A DNA stretch of 64,000 nucleotides from Tubulanus polymorphus. Lineage: Eukaryota > Nemertea > Palaeonemertea > Tubulaniformes > Tubulanidae. Of this stretch, positions 38,101 through 53,100 are shown piece by piece. How positions within the stretch are numbered: position 1 is the first letter of the stretch; the number at the start of each line of letters is the position of its first letter. The notes beneath the pieces are model-generated. The model was not told the origin of the DNA, did not search any database, and worked only from the letters and a program-made list of their open reading frames with translations. The translations under genes were made by a program, and so were the position numbers. Where the stretch lies: the NCBI RefSeq assembly GCF_964204645.1, contig NC_134028.1, forward strand, positions 18,142,153-18,206,152. The letters run 5' to 3'.

Positions 38101-41100
38101 GAATATTGTAGTCATAAATTCCAGGATTTAAACGATCTAATAACCGATTTCTTCTGTACCGGTATTTTAACTTCCGAGGCCAACATTGGAAGAGGTTTCC
38201 ATGACCCAATATTCAGCCACCCTCTGATATGTGACATCATATGAATTTTAGGCCATCCCATATTAATGGTGTGTTTGCCGTAACCCGACCGACCCGATTT
38301 CAAAGGTACCGAGTGAAAACTTTTTTTCTGGGATTCATTGAAATAAATTTTATTTTTGATAAAAACGGCCGACCGACCCACTGCCTACGTATGAGCTACA
38401 TATTATATATGTTTGAATTTCAAGTGTGCATCGTGTGAAAACATACCTTGTCAATGTGGCAAGGTTTCCAGGAAACTGGCAGTGTTCCAATAAGCTGCCA
38501 CTCATAGTGACTATATCAAAGCTGGTATCGTAAAACCACGCACATATTCAATATACTGTTTCAATTTTAACACAGAGATGACGCTCTGGACGAAGTTATA
38601 ATTTTAGAATAATTCTCGAAATCTACGCTATAAGACAAATTTCCCGTGTACAAAGTAGATGATTTTTGCGATATTGTTTCCATGTAAAAAGTTGATAAAT
38701 TTGTTTTTTTTGCCCAAAAATTAAGCAAAAAAAATTTTTTCTTACCTACCGACTCATCCTGAAAAGTTGAGTTGGTGTTACGGCAGACAATTATTTTGGG
38801 ATGGCCTTAATTGAATATTTGTTTCATATTGTGAAACATATTTTTTTTGAAAATTTAAAATAATTTCCTTGCCACGCCTACCTGTACCCTACAAACTTTT
38901 GGACGTGGACCGTAACCAAATGGATATCTTTGTTCTTATTTTACTACAAGATAATTCTTTAAGAAAGATAAAATACAATATAAACTTCTAGAACTTTGAA
39001 GTCATGAATTAAAAAGATTTTTCAAACAATGCCCTTACTCCAAACAACCTCTAGCTTTCAAGGTAAACCACACTTTGCCCATGGGCAATTTATTTTTATT
39101 TTGTTAAATGCTGACAGGCTAGCCAAATTGCCCCTTAGGGCTTTTGTTACACACTTCTAATTTGCATATAAAAATACATACAAGTAAACGGATATCGAGT
39201 ATGATAGAAAAATTCATTACATGGTAAGTTGCAGTGTGTTTGCATGGACATCATTCGAGAACTGATGCATTTGTTAAGGATAAATTCTGATAAGGATCAA
39301 GTGCCATTCATTATATACCTGAATTTCTGTTAACTAGGTGATTGCTAGAGAGAAAAATCCACCCAATCGAGAATCAACAGCTACAGTTACGATACAACTG
39401 ACTGACATCAATGACAATGATCCAATGTTCGATGAAACAAATTATACTGCATCAGTGTCAGAAACACGGCCTATTGGATATAAAATTATTCAAGTTCAGG
39501 TAGGGAACCTTTTGAACTGATGTATCTTCATATTAAGATAATTCTTCATATTAAAAATATTTTACTGTTATATGTATTTTTCTTCTGATGGTACCTCAAC
39601 ATTTAAACAAAAGTTCTTTGCTTCTTTGCAAATCTCCTAATGCAATATTCAGTATTAAGAAATGTCCAGAAATGACTTTCTATCATTTTTTATTGAGAAT
39701 TGAAATTTTGAGGAAAATCTTGAAATTTCGATCCATAGCATCGGAGTATGGAAATATTACGTATTGATATTTGCAAAAGAGAAGTTTTGAATACCGTGTG
39801 TAGCTGTATCTGATTATACAAGAGGGCTTAGAGAGATGTTTGTTCAAGTGGAGGACTTACACTCAACACATTTAATAATAATAATAAAGGATCTTATATA
39901 GCGCTAAATCCAGCTAAGCTGCTCAAAGTGCTGTATGTAATCAGATAGGTCACAGCATGTTCATCCCCTTCTTCGTTGTCCAGTTGACATGAGATTTCCA
40001 TGAGAGATCACATTATAGGTCAATCCCAAGATACTTCACAGTTTTCTTTAAGTTCAGCTTGACACCTTCGAAGGTGTAGTTAACCTGCTCCAGTGTTATT
40101 AGGATCAACTGTGTTGATCCTTATAGAATGGTCCTGAGAGTAACTTTTTGTTAGCTCTTGGTGGCACAAATTGTAACCACTGGATATACACAGCTGATAT
40201 TTTGTAGAAGGTAGAAAATAGATGGTGGAATTGATATGGCCGGTTTCGTCCATCAGCTCTAAGCTGTTTGGAAGTACTGGGAGAAAATGTTCAAAATTTC
40301 AATAAATTATTTCTCATTCTACTAATCGATGCTTGACCTAGTTTTATGACATCACAGGGAAAGCCCTTCACAAGGGCACTATTGGAAATCCCTCTAAAAG
40401 GGCTTTCCCAGTGACATCATTATAGAGAAATGTTCAACCATGTGACTCTTTGGGAAAACCCATTACCACGTATATGAACTAAGATCATGCTTACTACACA
40501 GTGCACTATGGTGATTTCATCTTTATCAGCTGATTATACGTAAGTGCAAATCCAAGAACAAACAGATTTTTGTGGTCAAAACTTAAACCTACTCAGTTGA
40601 TCCTACTGGACCCATGGTCCTTTTTGAATCTTATCACCTTGAAAAGCCAGTGTATATCGAACCTTTGTAGAAAAGCAACTGGAAAAATCAATATGGACAA
40701 AAAATATGATTAGTAGAAATTATACAAATTATACAGTTAACTTCACCTAATGCATATCTCTTAAGACCGTGGGTTTTTTCGGATTAACGGAATTCATATT
40801 TTCTAAGAATTAAGTAGAATTCGTAGAATTAACAATCAATCTATAAATTCGTGATAGGAATTACTCGTCGCATTTTCAATTGTTTTTCAGAAAAGGGACC
40901 GTAGTTAGGGGATATGGCTACAATTTACTAATTATGAACTACGAATTATCTAATGAAAATTAAAGGGAATAATGGAGGAAAAATTGGGACCTTCCATTTT
41001 TAGGCCAGCCGTAGGCTGAGCCTATTACTATACAAATGGAGCAAATTTAAATGACATGGTTTCCACACAAAAGGCTCTTTTGCTTGCCAAGTGAGGGCAT

Positions 41101-44100
41101 ATTCGAACAAATCACGTATTTAAGCGTAATCCATTCTCGGAATCGTAGCGAGCAGAATTTTGAAATAGGGTCTCATAAAAATGTTTTCTGCATTTTTCAC
41201 GAAAGTTAAATCGGGAAAATTTCAATTTTTATCAGCCAATCAGGAAGTTGTGTCTTCCCTGTGATTGGTTTATCTGAAAATATCAGCAGCTGTTCACGTG
41301 AATTATTGCGATTTCATTACTGGCGCTTTTGCGCATGACGTCATGTATCAACACGCGACAATACTTCCGCGTTCGCTACGTGTTCGCTGATTGGCCCATT
41401 TACTGGGAAATTCCACAGAAGCCTAATGTGGTTTGTTACAAGCACTGTGATTGGCCCGACCCGATTCTGGCATGGCTTTAGCTTAGTGGGTTCGAATCCC
41501 TTGACGGGTGAAGATGATGGATCCTATCAATATCTATTGAAACAAATAAGTTTCCCGGTTGGGCAGCCGCGGATATCTACCGGAAGTGTTCTGGTTCGAT
41601 ATTTCGAGGTTTCTTTGAATTTTGGAGTGATATTGAAATCCGGTAAATACCAGCGGTAGATTGTGAAAACCCATTGCATGATATTTGTATTACTTAATCA
41701 ACGAAAAGCGTCGGGGGCCGCGCCAGGAGTTTTCGTGATTCAAGTAGCGCAATAGCCTACTTCTTCGTGTTCGTCCACCTCAATTTTTACTCCGCCGATC
41801 TCTGACACGGCTCTGTCCCCGTCGGCGCTGTGATTGCACTTTCGTACCACCAAAATTTTTTATTTCTATATCAGGGAGGTCTGGAGAATAAAAAAGTCAA
41901 AATTTGGATATCACATAGGCCTGATTTCATCGAATAAGTCGACCATGGTCGTTACGTTTCCGTACTTATTACCACCTAAAACCGTCTGAACAATTTTGTC
42001 ACAACCAACATTTCGTTTACAGAAATCAGGTGTTCACGTGAATCCGCGGTATCGTCTACTGTTTTACTTCCGGGTTTTATTTTAAGATTTAAAATTGTAT
42101 TTCAAGATCGATTTCTATGAAATCTTTAGTTGATTTGGTGTTTGGGAGGAATTTTTATTTGCTCTACAGAAAATTCATCCTTGACAATTGCGCAAGGTTC
42201 GCGAAAAAAAGGTTTTACCAAATCGGGTGTATGACCTTGATATGCTAATTAGCCATGTGCCCGAATTGCAAATTCAATCAAATTTTATTCTGCCAAAAAA
42301 TGTTAAATACAATTCGCTTTCCGAGAGTTAATGGTATGCTGCATGGAACAAAGTTGTTTTGAGATGGGTCTTGAAGCTATTGAGGTCGAGAGATAACCAT
42401 CTAGATAGTTCGTGTTAGTTCCAAAGTTTTTAAGACGCTTCAAGGTAATGTCTTGATATTTGTTTTGTACTTGTATCTACCCTAGACACATCTTCAGGCC
42501 AAAAACTGGCCCTGTCAGATTCAAGATGGCCGACTGGCAGCCATTGTTGTTCGCCAAAATCAGCACTTTTTACACATTTTTGAAGTTTTCGAGGGAAATT
42601 TTGAAGACACTTTTATCAATAACCTTGATCATTCGTATATATTTGTATCCCCCGAGGGCCCATCGGCATGAGAAAAATTGAGTCGATCGGACTCAAGATG
42701 GCCGTACTGTGACCTTTTTTGTTCCCAAAAATGTCAATTTTGGCCTGAATTCTGAGTACTGTAGCTTTCTAATGGTGCGCCATGTTTCATTGCAATTTGT
42801 AATGGGTATTCTTTGGAAAGGGATCTTTTATATCCGAGAGGGTATTTTTGACCAGGCAATTATGACGCACTTGGCAGCAATCTTGGGGTCATCAGTACTC
42901 ATTCGTAGGTGGAAAAAAAGTTTTTCCACATCATAATTGATACTTAAGCATATTTTGATACTATAATCAATTGGAAAGTTGTAGCTCATGACATGTTCTA
43001 TGATCGAGGTGAGTTTCAAGCTCATTGGTTTTTTTATGGCCACTAGGGGGCGTTGAACAATACAATAACTTAGTATTTCTATATTACATTCGTTCCTGCT
43101 GTCTGTGTTAACACACGATTTTACTATGTAAATGATAATGAGCAGGGAGTGTATATTGATAAATATAACCCACAGATTACATCATTTATAAAAAGCAAAT
43201 CTGACAGTCTGGCCATTGTGCCCCTTGGGGCTCTTGTTATATGTTTTAGGTAGTTCGAATTTAGCTAGGTTGACTATACATGAAACATAGTTTTCCTCCA
43301 CAAAAAGTATCAATGAGTACTACAGATTGTTCACCAGGTGATTATCAGAAATACAAATATCCAGATTGATCGAACCAATTCTGCCCAGGGGGCAGGAGAT
43401 AATGGTCACTTGAATGGAGGAACAATGAAAGAACAACTCTGAGATCCATCTAAACAGTACTGCTTTATTAGCTATGCTGCGACCAAAGGACTCTGTTGTA
43501 ATTTTTATGGACTTTCGCATATAAAACTTCCTTCCTTTGGTACAAAATATCTTCCGAACGAAGCTGAGTTTTTCTTTGGAACTTTCTAATCAATCATTGC
43601 GAACATATCAATTTTGACAATAAAAATCTACCGATGTATGCGCACGGGCTACAGCGACCGACCTTGGCCACTTCTAAAGCTGCTATTTTACTCCAATATA
43701 GTTCAAATGTCCTTCTATCTAATGCATACTATCTCTTATGCAGGCAATAGCGAACTCGTCCTTATTTGGTGACTAAAAATATGTATCGAACGCATTGCCC
43801 CCTGTCAATTTACCAGCACGCTCACCGAGTTGGATTTTCATGTGGCTAAAACACTTTGTAGATGTATAGGCTATTAGTGACTGCTTTTAGTGAGTTTCGA
43901 CAGTACTGTGAGTTGATATTTAAAGGCCTGCTGAGTGAAAAAGCAGCTGAATGTCACGCTACATATCTGCTAATGTGGGTCGGCCATGAAGGTCGAAGGG
44001 TGTACAACACATAGAATCTATCCACAGAGGTCTCAGAAAATCCGAAAACGATTTTTGACAGATTCAAGACCCATCTTGAGCCTAAAACAAACCATCAGCT

Positions 44101-47100
44101 GTCACGGTTTGAGCTGAGGCGCCTGCGACAAAGTGATGTGCGGACTGTAGATGCGTTCATCTGAGAATGCCGATCTGTTGCTGCGAAATGCAAGTTCCGT
44201 GATCAAGCCGAAACCGACGAGAGGTTGATTGTACAGCTAATAATAGGGACAGCGCTCCCGCTAGTACACGAAAAGCTTATTGGGAGAGAGAATCTGACGA
44301 TTGATGATGCCCTGGACATCGCAAGAACACATGAGGCGACAACCGAACAAATGAAGAAACTGACGCTAGACGACGGCTACAAAGAAGTCAACAGCATCAA
44401 GGGAAAAGATGGTAATCACCATAGACATCGCCCTAGTTATAAAGATTGCAGTATTCCCAGTAGAAGAAACCACAAACATTGACCCAGTTTTAAAGATTGC
44501 AGCTTCTGCGGTGGCAAGCACATAAATGAACTATGTCCTGCCAAAGGCACGAAATGCAACACATGTGGTAAAATGAATCACTGGTCGAAGGTATGCCGCT
44601 CTGGCAAACCTAATAAAAGACCACAACAGATTTTTCAGAGGTCACAAACGGTATATGCCTTAGATAACACAGAATGTGACGAGTTTGAAACACTGAACTT
44701 TAATGAGGTAACAGAAAAATGACGATCAGACAACCGCGATGATTTTTATGCCACTATTGGCATTGACTGCAAAGGTAGACACCGTAGCACAAGGTAACCT
44801 GCTTCCCATGCGACTGTATGGACGCAAGTTTCCGACGAAGGTAGACGTCAATGGGCTGCCTACGGGCTTGAAGAATAGTGGTGCAGTTTTAACAGCTTAT
44901 GCAGGCACTAAACTGACACAATACGGTATATGCACGTTATGGTGTATGCAGAGCGCGATTACGGTTCCTACAAACTTTTATGTGACTGAGTCTGATGGAC
45001 CAGCCATCTTAGGACTTCCGACATGTCGTGATATGAAGCTGGTGATGCTCCATTGCGAGGTACGAAAAGACGACATACCCACAAATCGACAGGACTTTGA
45101 CTCACCGATAGATAACAGGGATGACTTACGGAAGTTGTATCCCAACAGATTCGAAGGTATTAGCGAGTTTGAGGACGAGTATAGCATCGTTATTGACATA
45201 GACGCAACTCCAGTGATACACCCTCCCGCTGTGAACCAATAAGACTTGGTGAGGAGATAAACAAAACACTTGACGGCATGGAAAACCAAGACCTTATAAC
45301 GAAGGTCACCAAACTGACTGAATGGGTCAATTCCCTCACGTATAGCCGAAAATCAAATGGGAACCTAAGGATTTGCCTGGACCCTAAAGATTTGAATAAG
45401 GCGATAAGAAGATGCCACCACGTCACACCTACTTTAGAAGAGAATTTTTTATGCTAGATGCCAAACACGGGTATTGGTCCGTCAAGCTCATTGAACACAT
45501 ATTCTAGAGTTCCAACTTTGGTAACTTTTGTGTTCAAGTCATCATCACCTGACACAACGAATCCGGATAATGGTTCTCCCTTAAGCTCAATCAGTTGTGC
45601 TTCAATTTGCTCCAATTTACTTGATTTATGTTTCAGAGTAGAAAGTGTGGAGATACCTAACACTGCGTCGTCATCATTGAGAAGTCGTTCCCACTTATCC
45701 TTTAAAATGGTGAACTGATGTCTATGCGTTGTCCTCAGGTTTTTCAAATCTTCGAACGTGGTCATTTTTTCGTGTGGTCGGTCCTCAGCAATATAGCGGT
45801 TAAAATTCTATGGCTTGAGGGACCAAAAATGTGTGAATTCCTCCTTATACCGGCTGCGTGTCAGCAGTGAAACAAACAGAGAAGAACTTGAGAGCAAAAT
45901 GACATTCTAGTTACAATTTCTGAACAGTACTGAACTATATTTTGAATTACTCAAACAGCAAAACTCTTTAAATAACAGAATTTACAAAGTACTAAATTGA
46001 CAAAGATTAAGCGATCAGAACTGCAACGAGCATTCCATAAATAAACCAATCGGGTTTCAGGACTGTACTAATACACTCGTGACAACAGTCGCGACAGTTT
46101 TAGCTTCCGCGGCCATACATTGGAACAGGTTTCATTTCCAAGACTCAATATTCAGCCACCCTGTGATATGTGACATCATATGAATTTCATTTGAATATAT
46201 TTTTTTGAAAATATGAAATAGTTTCCCTGCCGCGCCTACCTGTATCCTACAGAATTTTTGATGTGGACCGTAAACAAATGTATATCTTTGGTCTTATTTG
46301 ACTACAAAATAATCCTTTAAGAAAGATAAAATACAATATAAACTTCTAGAACTTTGAAGTCATGAATTAAAAAGATTTTTCAAGCAATGCCTTTACTCAA
46401 AACAACCTCTAGCTTTCAAGGTAAACCACACTTTGCCCATGGGCAATTTATTCTAGATATTTCCCTAAATTATTAGGGAATGTCGATAGTAAGACCGTGG
46501 GAAAGCGCAAACGGTTCATGAAATGAGTGCCTAGCCGCAAGCAAAGATTTGAGATATCTATCGATTCCTCGGAGATTTTTGCCAAAAAACGATATTTTGA
46601 CAGCCGATTTTTCGGATCCTCGGTTTTGTTGCATATACATCCGATGACCTACATTTATGACGTTTTGACTGAGATTCCTAATAAACAGGGTTCCCTATGC
46701 ATCGTAACAACCAATCAGAGCTACGTACACCTGATCCGGAGTCCCGTCGATAGACTGTTTACTAACAGCCAAACTTGCCAAACTTGTATTCTAAATCTAT
46801 ATTGTATGAATAGAGGTATTAATTTGAAAATATTTTTGCATTCTTAAATTGATTTTTGGCTTACCAGCGCTCATTTTGGTGAATAGAACGTGCATATGAA
46901 TATGAATTACTCAAATGCAATTCAATAAACTTTTCCCGATAAAAGGATACCTAGGAAATGCACTTATATGATGATATCATGGTACATAAGATGAGTGTGA
47001 CCAGCTTGAATCTAAGTAGCAATGTTGCCAGAATGTTGTGAGTTGATATGAATAACTTCATAATGCAAAATTTGTAATCAGTCAATTAAGTATCCTGTTG

Positions 47101-50100
47101 ATTCTGTTTTCAATCACTTGTGGTCAGCCTTGACCAAGTTTAGTCACACTTGGTTTCTCCCTATATGTTCATCAATTTCTTTTGCTTTTTTTTCTACAAT
47201 GATTTGAAATGAAATCTTCAAATAAACATTGGTTTATGTTGATTTTTTTAGGCTACAGATGCAGATTCTGGTAAATTTGGTGAAATTATGTATTCATTAG
47301 AAGGTGATAATTCACAAGAGTAAGTCAATCGTTGTATTGCTGTTATTTTCTTATTATTTCATGTATCTGGTGTTTAATATATCCAATATTCTGATGAGGC
47401 CTTTTTATGACACCCCTATGCATCCCTACTATCTCATTTAAGTATAGGCTTGGGTCACATTTCAGAACTTCCCTTACACTTCCCTTTCCCACTTTCCAAT
47501 ATTGATTTTTGTCATTATACGTACACTTATTTCGTTCTTCAGTATTTGAATCTAATGTATCTATCAACATTTTCAGGAGAAATTCTTCATTTATAAATAA
47601 TATGTATAGGTTTGTTGAGTGCTGCTTATATTGCAGTAATGTCTCTACAGAGCGTTAGTGATTTATCTTGTGTTGCTTTTGTCATTATCAAGCAGATCAC
47701 TGTTATCATTTGCCTCACCACACACTTATGAATCTTTTTTAACATAGGGCTATAGTTAGTTTGCACATTATTCATTCTTTGCTGATTTTGTAGAATCAAT
47801 TTTCTTTTTTATGCCTGTTTGTAGCCAATCAGCCAATTCGTTACGCAGGTATAGTACAATACTATAATTATCATTGTTAGACTTAGCTCCCCTCAAATAT
47901 TTGATGTATTTCATATCGATTTTTAGATTAGTGTGTTAGTCCATGACTGGTAGACTGATATTAATCTTAGTATTTCAGAGATAAAAACCCACAGTGAGCA
48001 AAACCCGCAGTTGATCAGTTTACAATTAATTCTTGACAGTTTTGAAGTTTTGACTAATGTTCATCATAAGAGAAAGGAAATCATTTAAAAAATTATTTTA
48101 AAAGATATTTTGTTTCTGAAAAAATCATCAACTGTGGGTTTTGCTTATTATTTATTGTCATAGCATCCATATAATGGATCTATTGTATTATAGCAGACGT
48201 AAATCAAGAATACAAACATGTTGTTGTTTTGTTAATTGATAAAAAGTTAGACAATTTAGTTAGACAGATTTTTTATTGTTATGGTTTTTTGATTAAGTTA
48301 CAATACTTGTGTTGCCTTTCTAGCCTGAAGCTTAAGTTAGAATGTTGAATACTACCAAAATTCATATGGATATTTGATACTGCCTATAGAAGTCACTGCT
48401 GCGTGCTGCATAGTTAGGACAAATATTCACTAACAAATTTTATTTTGTAACCCTATTATCAGCAGAATGTAGTTGAAAATTCAATTATCCAAATAAAGCT
48501 TGATAAAATTTTCAGGAAAAATTGAAATAAAGTACATGAAACTTGAACATTTTTTGTTATAATGGCATGTGACCATTTACCTCAGGTAGACAGTGTTATT
48601 TGTGAAGATTGTGGGATTTCACATTTATAGTGGTGATTAGAATTCTATTCCCAATCACATCTGTAATTCACCATATGTTCATTTTGGTCTATGAAAAAAT
48701 GAAAATGGCAAGTAATGGTAAAAGGGTTCACTTATTGCTGGTACAATATTTCACTTGTTGTTGTTTCAACTGTTGATAATTTCTGAATACTTCAATCAAA
48801 TATTCTTCTGTAACTACTATCCACTTAGTCTACTAATCATAATAATCTTTTCAATCTATATTCATTGTAGATTTACTATCAACCAAACTTCGGGCGAGAT
48901 ATTTTTAGCAAAAGCTTTAGATTATGAGGAGGCACGTCACATTGATGTACTAGTTATGGCAACAGATGGGGCAGGACAACGAACTACCAGTAAACTCCGT
49001 GTGAATGTATTGGATTACAATGACCAGGCTCCAATATTTTCACTTGATCAATACACAACATATTTACGTGAGAAATCAACTACTTTCGAGAGTACAGTCA
49101 TTGTCAAGGTTAGGTTCAACTCAAATTTAAAAACCAAATATTTTTTGACTATGAATAATCCAACCTTCTCAATTAGCTGAGGACAGTTATTTTAGCCTTT
49201 ATTATTCATAGTGGTAATGAGAGGATCTAACTCAGTAGTTACTTATGTTTAGGCCCCATCCCAGGGGAGATGGACTTCCTACAAAAACTAGCAAAACTTG
49301 AAATTTAAAACAAACAAAATTTAATTTTAAAGGTATAATTGTTTAAAAAATCAGAAATATAGTCAGAAATACAATAGAAATATAACTAGTAAAAGATGTA
49401 CTCTTTCCTAATCTGAGATTATATGATTTAATAAAATGGCTTAAGTTTGACTTAAATACATGGTCACACATCGTATACAAATTTCGTTTTGTGTGTAATT
49501 TTTTCCATTGGATAATCAGCTCATTCATTTTCAATAACCGTTCAGGCCAATTTCCTTTATCGAAAGCTAATAATGGTAGCTGTAATGGTATATATACATA
49601 TGCTTTTGACTGCTGTTGATCGAAATAGTAGGATATGAATCCTAGATTGTCAAATGCGATGAAAATTTGAAATATATTTGAAGGGTTGTTCTTCAAGTTA
49701 TAGCCTAAATAAAATTGCTGAACTCAACTGCCTAAAAAACAAAATATTCAAACTTTAAATCCAGATGAACACTAACAGTTATATTATAAAGGATTTGAGG
49801 TGGACTTCTTTTTTGTGTTACAATGAATACATCTTAACTGCATAACTTAACTGTGTAACCTAATGTGAAGGTTGATTCGGTTTACAAAGGTTCAGTTTCT
49901 TTAAAGAAATGCCATTTGATTCAGTAATTAAATCCATACTCTGCCATCTCTTGTCGTTAAGAACTGTAGACGTCAATAATATGACTTGTTACTGTCAAAC
50001 CGACAGTAACATTATCAACTACAGTTATAGATGAGTGTAGACGTATAAATGATATCATCATTGACAGCCAGATCAATGTTTATACATGTAAAACAGCTAA

Positions 50101-53100
50101 AAACGAACCTATTTTTCGAAACACATTTTGGCTATTCTAGTTATTCATCCATTCGATCCTGGTAGTTGCCCGGATGTTTGTGATGGCGCTTTTTCGTACA
50201 TTGGTTTGATTGCTTTTGTAGTCAAATTCACGTCTAGAATAACACAAAATCTGGTCGGTATACATATATGTATATATGTATATGTATATGTATAATACGT
50301 ATATGTATACATATACGTGTATAAAGGTTTCGACTCTTTCGCTACTTGATAATTGTGCATGCTCTGTACCAAATGGCGCTAGTGTAATTTTGATCATGCC
50401 AGTGATGCATGTGGTGACACCTATACAGTTGAAAAAGATCTACATGTATAGTGAAAGATGACAGTCTTCTGCTAATCAATAAACACCTATAGTAGTAGTA
50501 ATGTGCTGTGCTGTACGTGCATACTTTTATTGGTCATATATAGCTGACCGAAATATCGGTTGGTATATAATAGGCAAAATAAGCTACCAAAATTCTCTAA
50601 TGGTAGCGTACATGTTTAACTGTTTCTATTTTATATTCTATAGGCACATGATCCAGAACAATCGCAGATTACATACCGTATCAAATCTGGTAATACTCTT
50701 GATAATGCTTTTGAAGTGAATCATACAACTGGTGTATTCTCTGTGAAACGTGGTGTTGTATATCAGGAAGCTCCAGTGGGTGGCAAGTGAGTAAAGGAGA
50801 CTGAGACAGAACTGAAAATAATGAAATCACTTTCGTCATTGAGCTACTGATGTTTCTAGCATATGCTGTATATCCTGGCATTACATCCCTCTGTCATTCA
50901 TGCCTCCTCAGATCAACGAAATAAAGAAGAATGCTCTATATTAGTTACAGTCAGCCAGTTTTTGACAGAAATCACTTATAAGGGTTTTCGGCTATTCTGC
51001 AGATCAGGATGTATGCATTTTTTCAACATTGCATAATTTCTGAAAACTTAGGTGGTTTACAAATTTTTCTGTTTGAGATATTAACACTACCTATACTGGT
51101 AAACAAGGATGAGAATTTCCCGCCTTTTTGGCAGTTACTCCCTTTTTGTGTGTCAGCCCTCTAGAGGGTGCAGCTGTTTACTATTCTTTTAAGTAATCAG
51201 TGCTACAATACGACAAATGTTTCATGTCTTGGCAGGGGCCCTAGAAAGATTAGTATAACATAGATTCATAATACATGTATACTGGTATTGTATGCGATTG
51301 ATTATTTGTAATTTGTTGCACCATTTTCAGGTTTCGTGTTGTAATTGAGGCTTCAGATAATGGCAACCCAGTGCAAACTACAGATGCTCCTGTCATTATC
51401 ACTCTGTTGGTACGTAAAATTCTTAAAAGCGCTCTTCATTTTCAACACTATCACCAAGAAAAAATCAGTTCCGGTTATCCACCCTCCATTTATCAGCCAC
51501 TCCTATACAATACAGCTTTGAATTAACTTAACAAAAATTGTGCATCGTTTGCGTGTTGAATGCATTGTGTTCTCATTTATCGTTCCAATTGAAACGCGTT
51601 GTACACATGATTTGAATGTGTTTTAAATCCCATACAATGATGTACAGTACGCATTTACTTTCTTTCCAAAACGCCAATCAATTTCCGTTTTAAACGTAAA
51701 CGAAATGGAAAATAAACGTTAACGAAAATAATTTTATTCTAAGCTGTACCGTAAAACTTACTCACTATCCACCACACAATTTCCTGAACAAATGTTATAA
51801 CAATTATAGTTGACTTTCTGTTTTTTACTGAGCAAAGAATTTTTTCAAGCCACTCTAAACACGTATATAAAAAACACGTTTGCTGCATGGAAGCCACAAA
51901 TTTAAATTGCATTATGGAGGATTGACCAAATCTTGGGGGCCCCCACACCCTCTTAAATGGCTTTGCACCTTCTGCGCTTGCTCTGAAATGGCTTTACCAT
52001 CCTGTTGTTTTTATTTGCTACCCCCCCTATTTCAAAAAGCTGGATCTGCCCCTGTGCTGTGTGCTTTACTCTACGTACTTCTACCGTTTGAATGTACATT
52101 CTACTGTGTATGGACCTTTTAAGGAAGCGTATGTAATCTCTATGTTTACTTATGGTTGAATATTCAGCTTCGTCGAGAAATTGGCTGTTCTCATGAAAAT
52201 AATGGAGCAAGTTCATCGTAAGCGAAGATATTTTGTATCTGTTTAGTTTGATGTAAATTTTTGGTGATAATAAACAGCCAATTCCATTTGACTGGTTCCC
52301 ACTTCAAAAATTTAGTTACCGATATTTTGGAACTTAAAGCAAGATTACAGTTTAGCCAGATTTAATATATATGATGGTATCCCAGAATGCCCCCCCCCCC
52401 CTATCAATACTCAATCTATACAAAATATATACCCATTCAAATTTCTGGTAGCATTGTCAAAAATCATGTGAAATGTTCTTGCACGCCGTATTTCGACAGT
52501 TCGGTAATTCCCAATATACAGTCAACATCAATGCAGAATTTTGTCAGTGGTATAGAGTATTGCAGTTTATTAGGTGTGACCCATCAAAATATCTGAAACT
52601 TTATAATAGCTATTGAAAATTCTCTTTCATGAATGTAGATGATAGGTTATAAATTCCTTAGTAAAAAACATTGCCTTAAAAAATGTGCTTCCTCTAATCT
52701 GGCACTGAAGTAGTGCGTTGTCTTGGTCCTACACCATCCTCATGTAGGGTATAAGGATAAACAGTAGTTTGTGTCACGTGTGTTACATAGCAATATCTCC
52801 TTTGTGAAAAATATATCTCTTTTGAGAGTTTTGTGGTCTATAATAGGCTACTAGGCATTTAATGTTTCTTATCTTCTATGATTAAACTCAAGTGTGTTGA
52901 TGTTGGTGCCATTTTGAGCTGAATGAGTTTCTATTTTTTAGGGTTTTTCCTTCAGATTCCAAGCCAAATATACCGTTTATTAAGAAAACTTGGCATTAGT
53001 CGGGGTAAATGGTATATGGGAGGAAGGAATATCGGGGGTAGAAATATCATGAAGTATTATGTTAATACATATGTGCAACTACTTTAATGTGTTTATATTG

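Noticed and set aside
41452-41525. tRNA gene
   Set aside because: Only a B-box-like GGTTCGAATCC is convincing; acceptor and D arms do not pair. It matches the SINE at 34655.
51880-52216. Small frames rich in C, L and F within the cadherin intron
   Set aside because: No EC-repeat motifs and no phase-compatible AG/GT signals.
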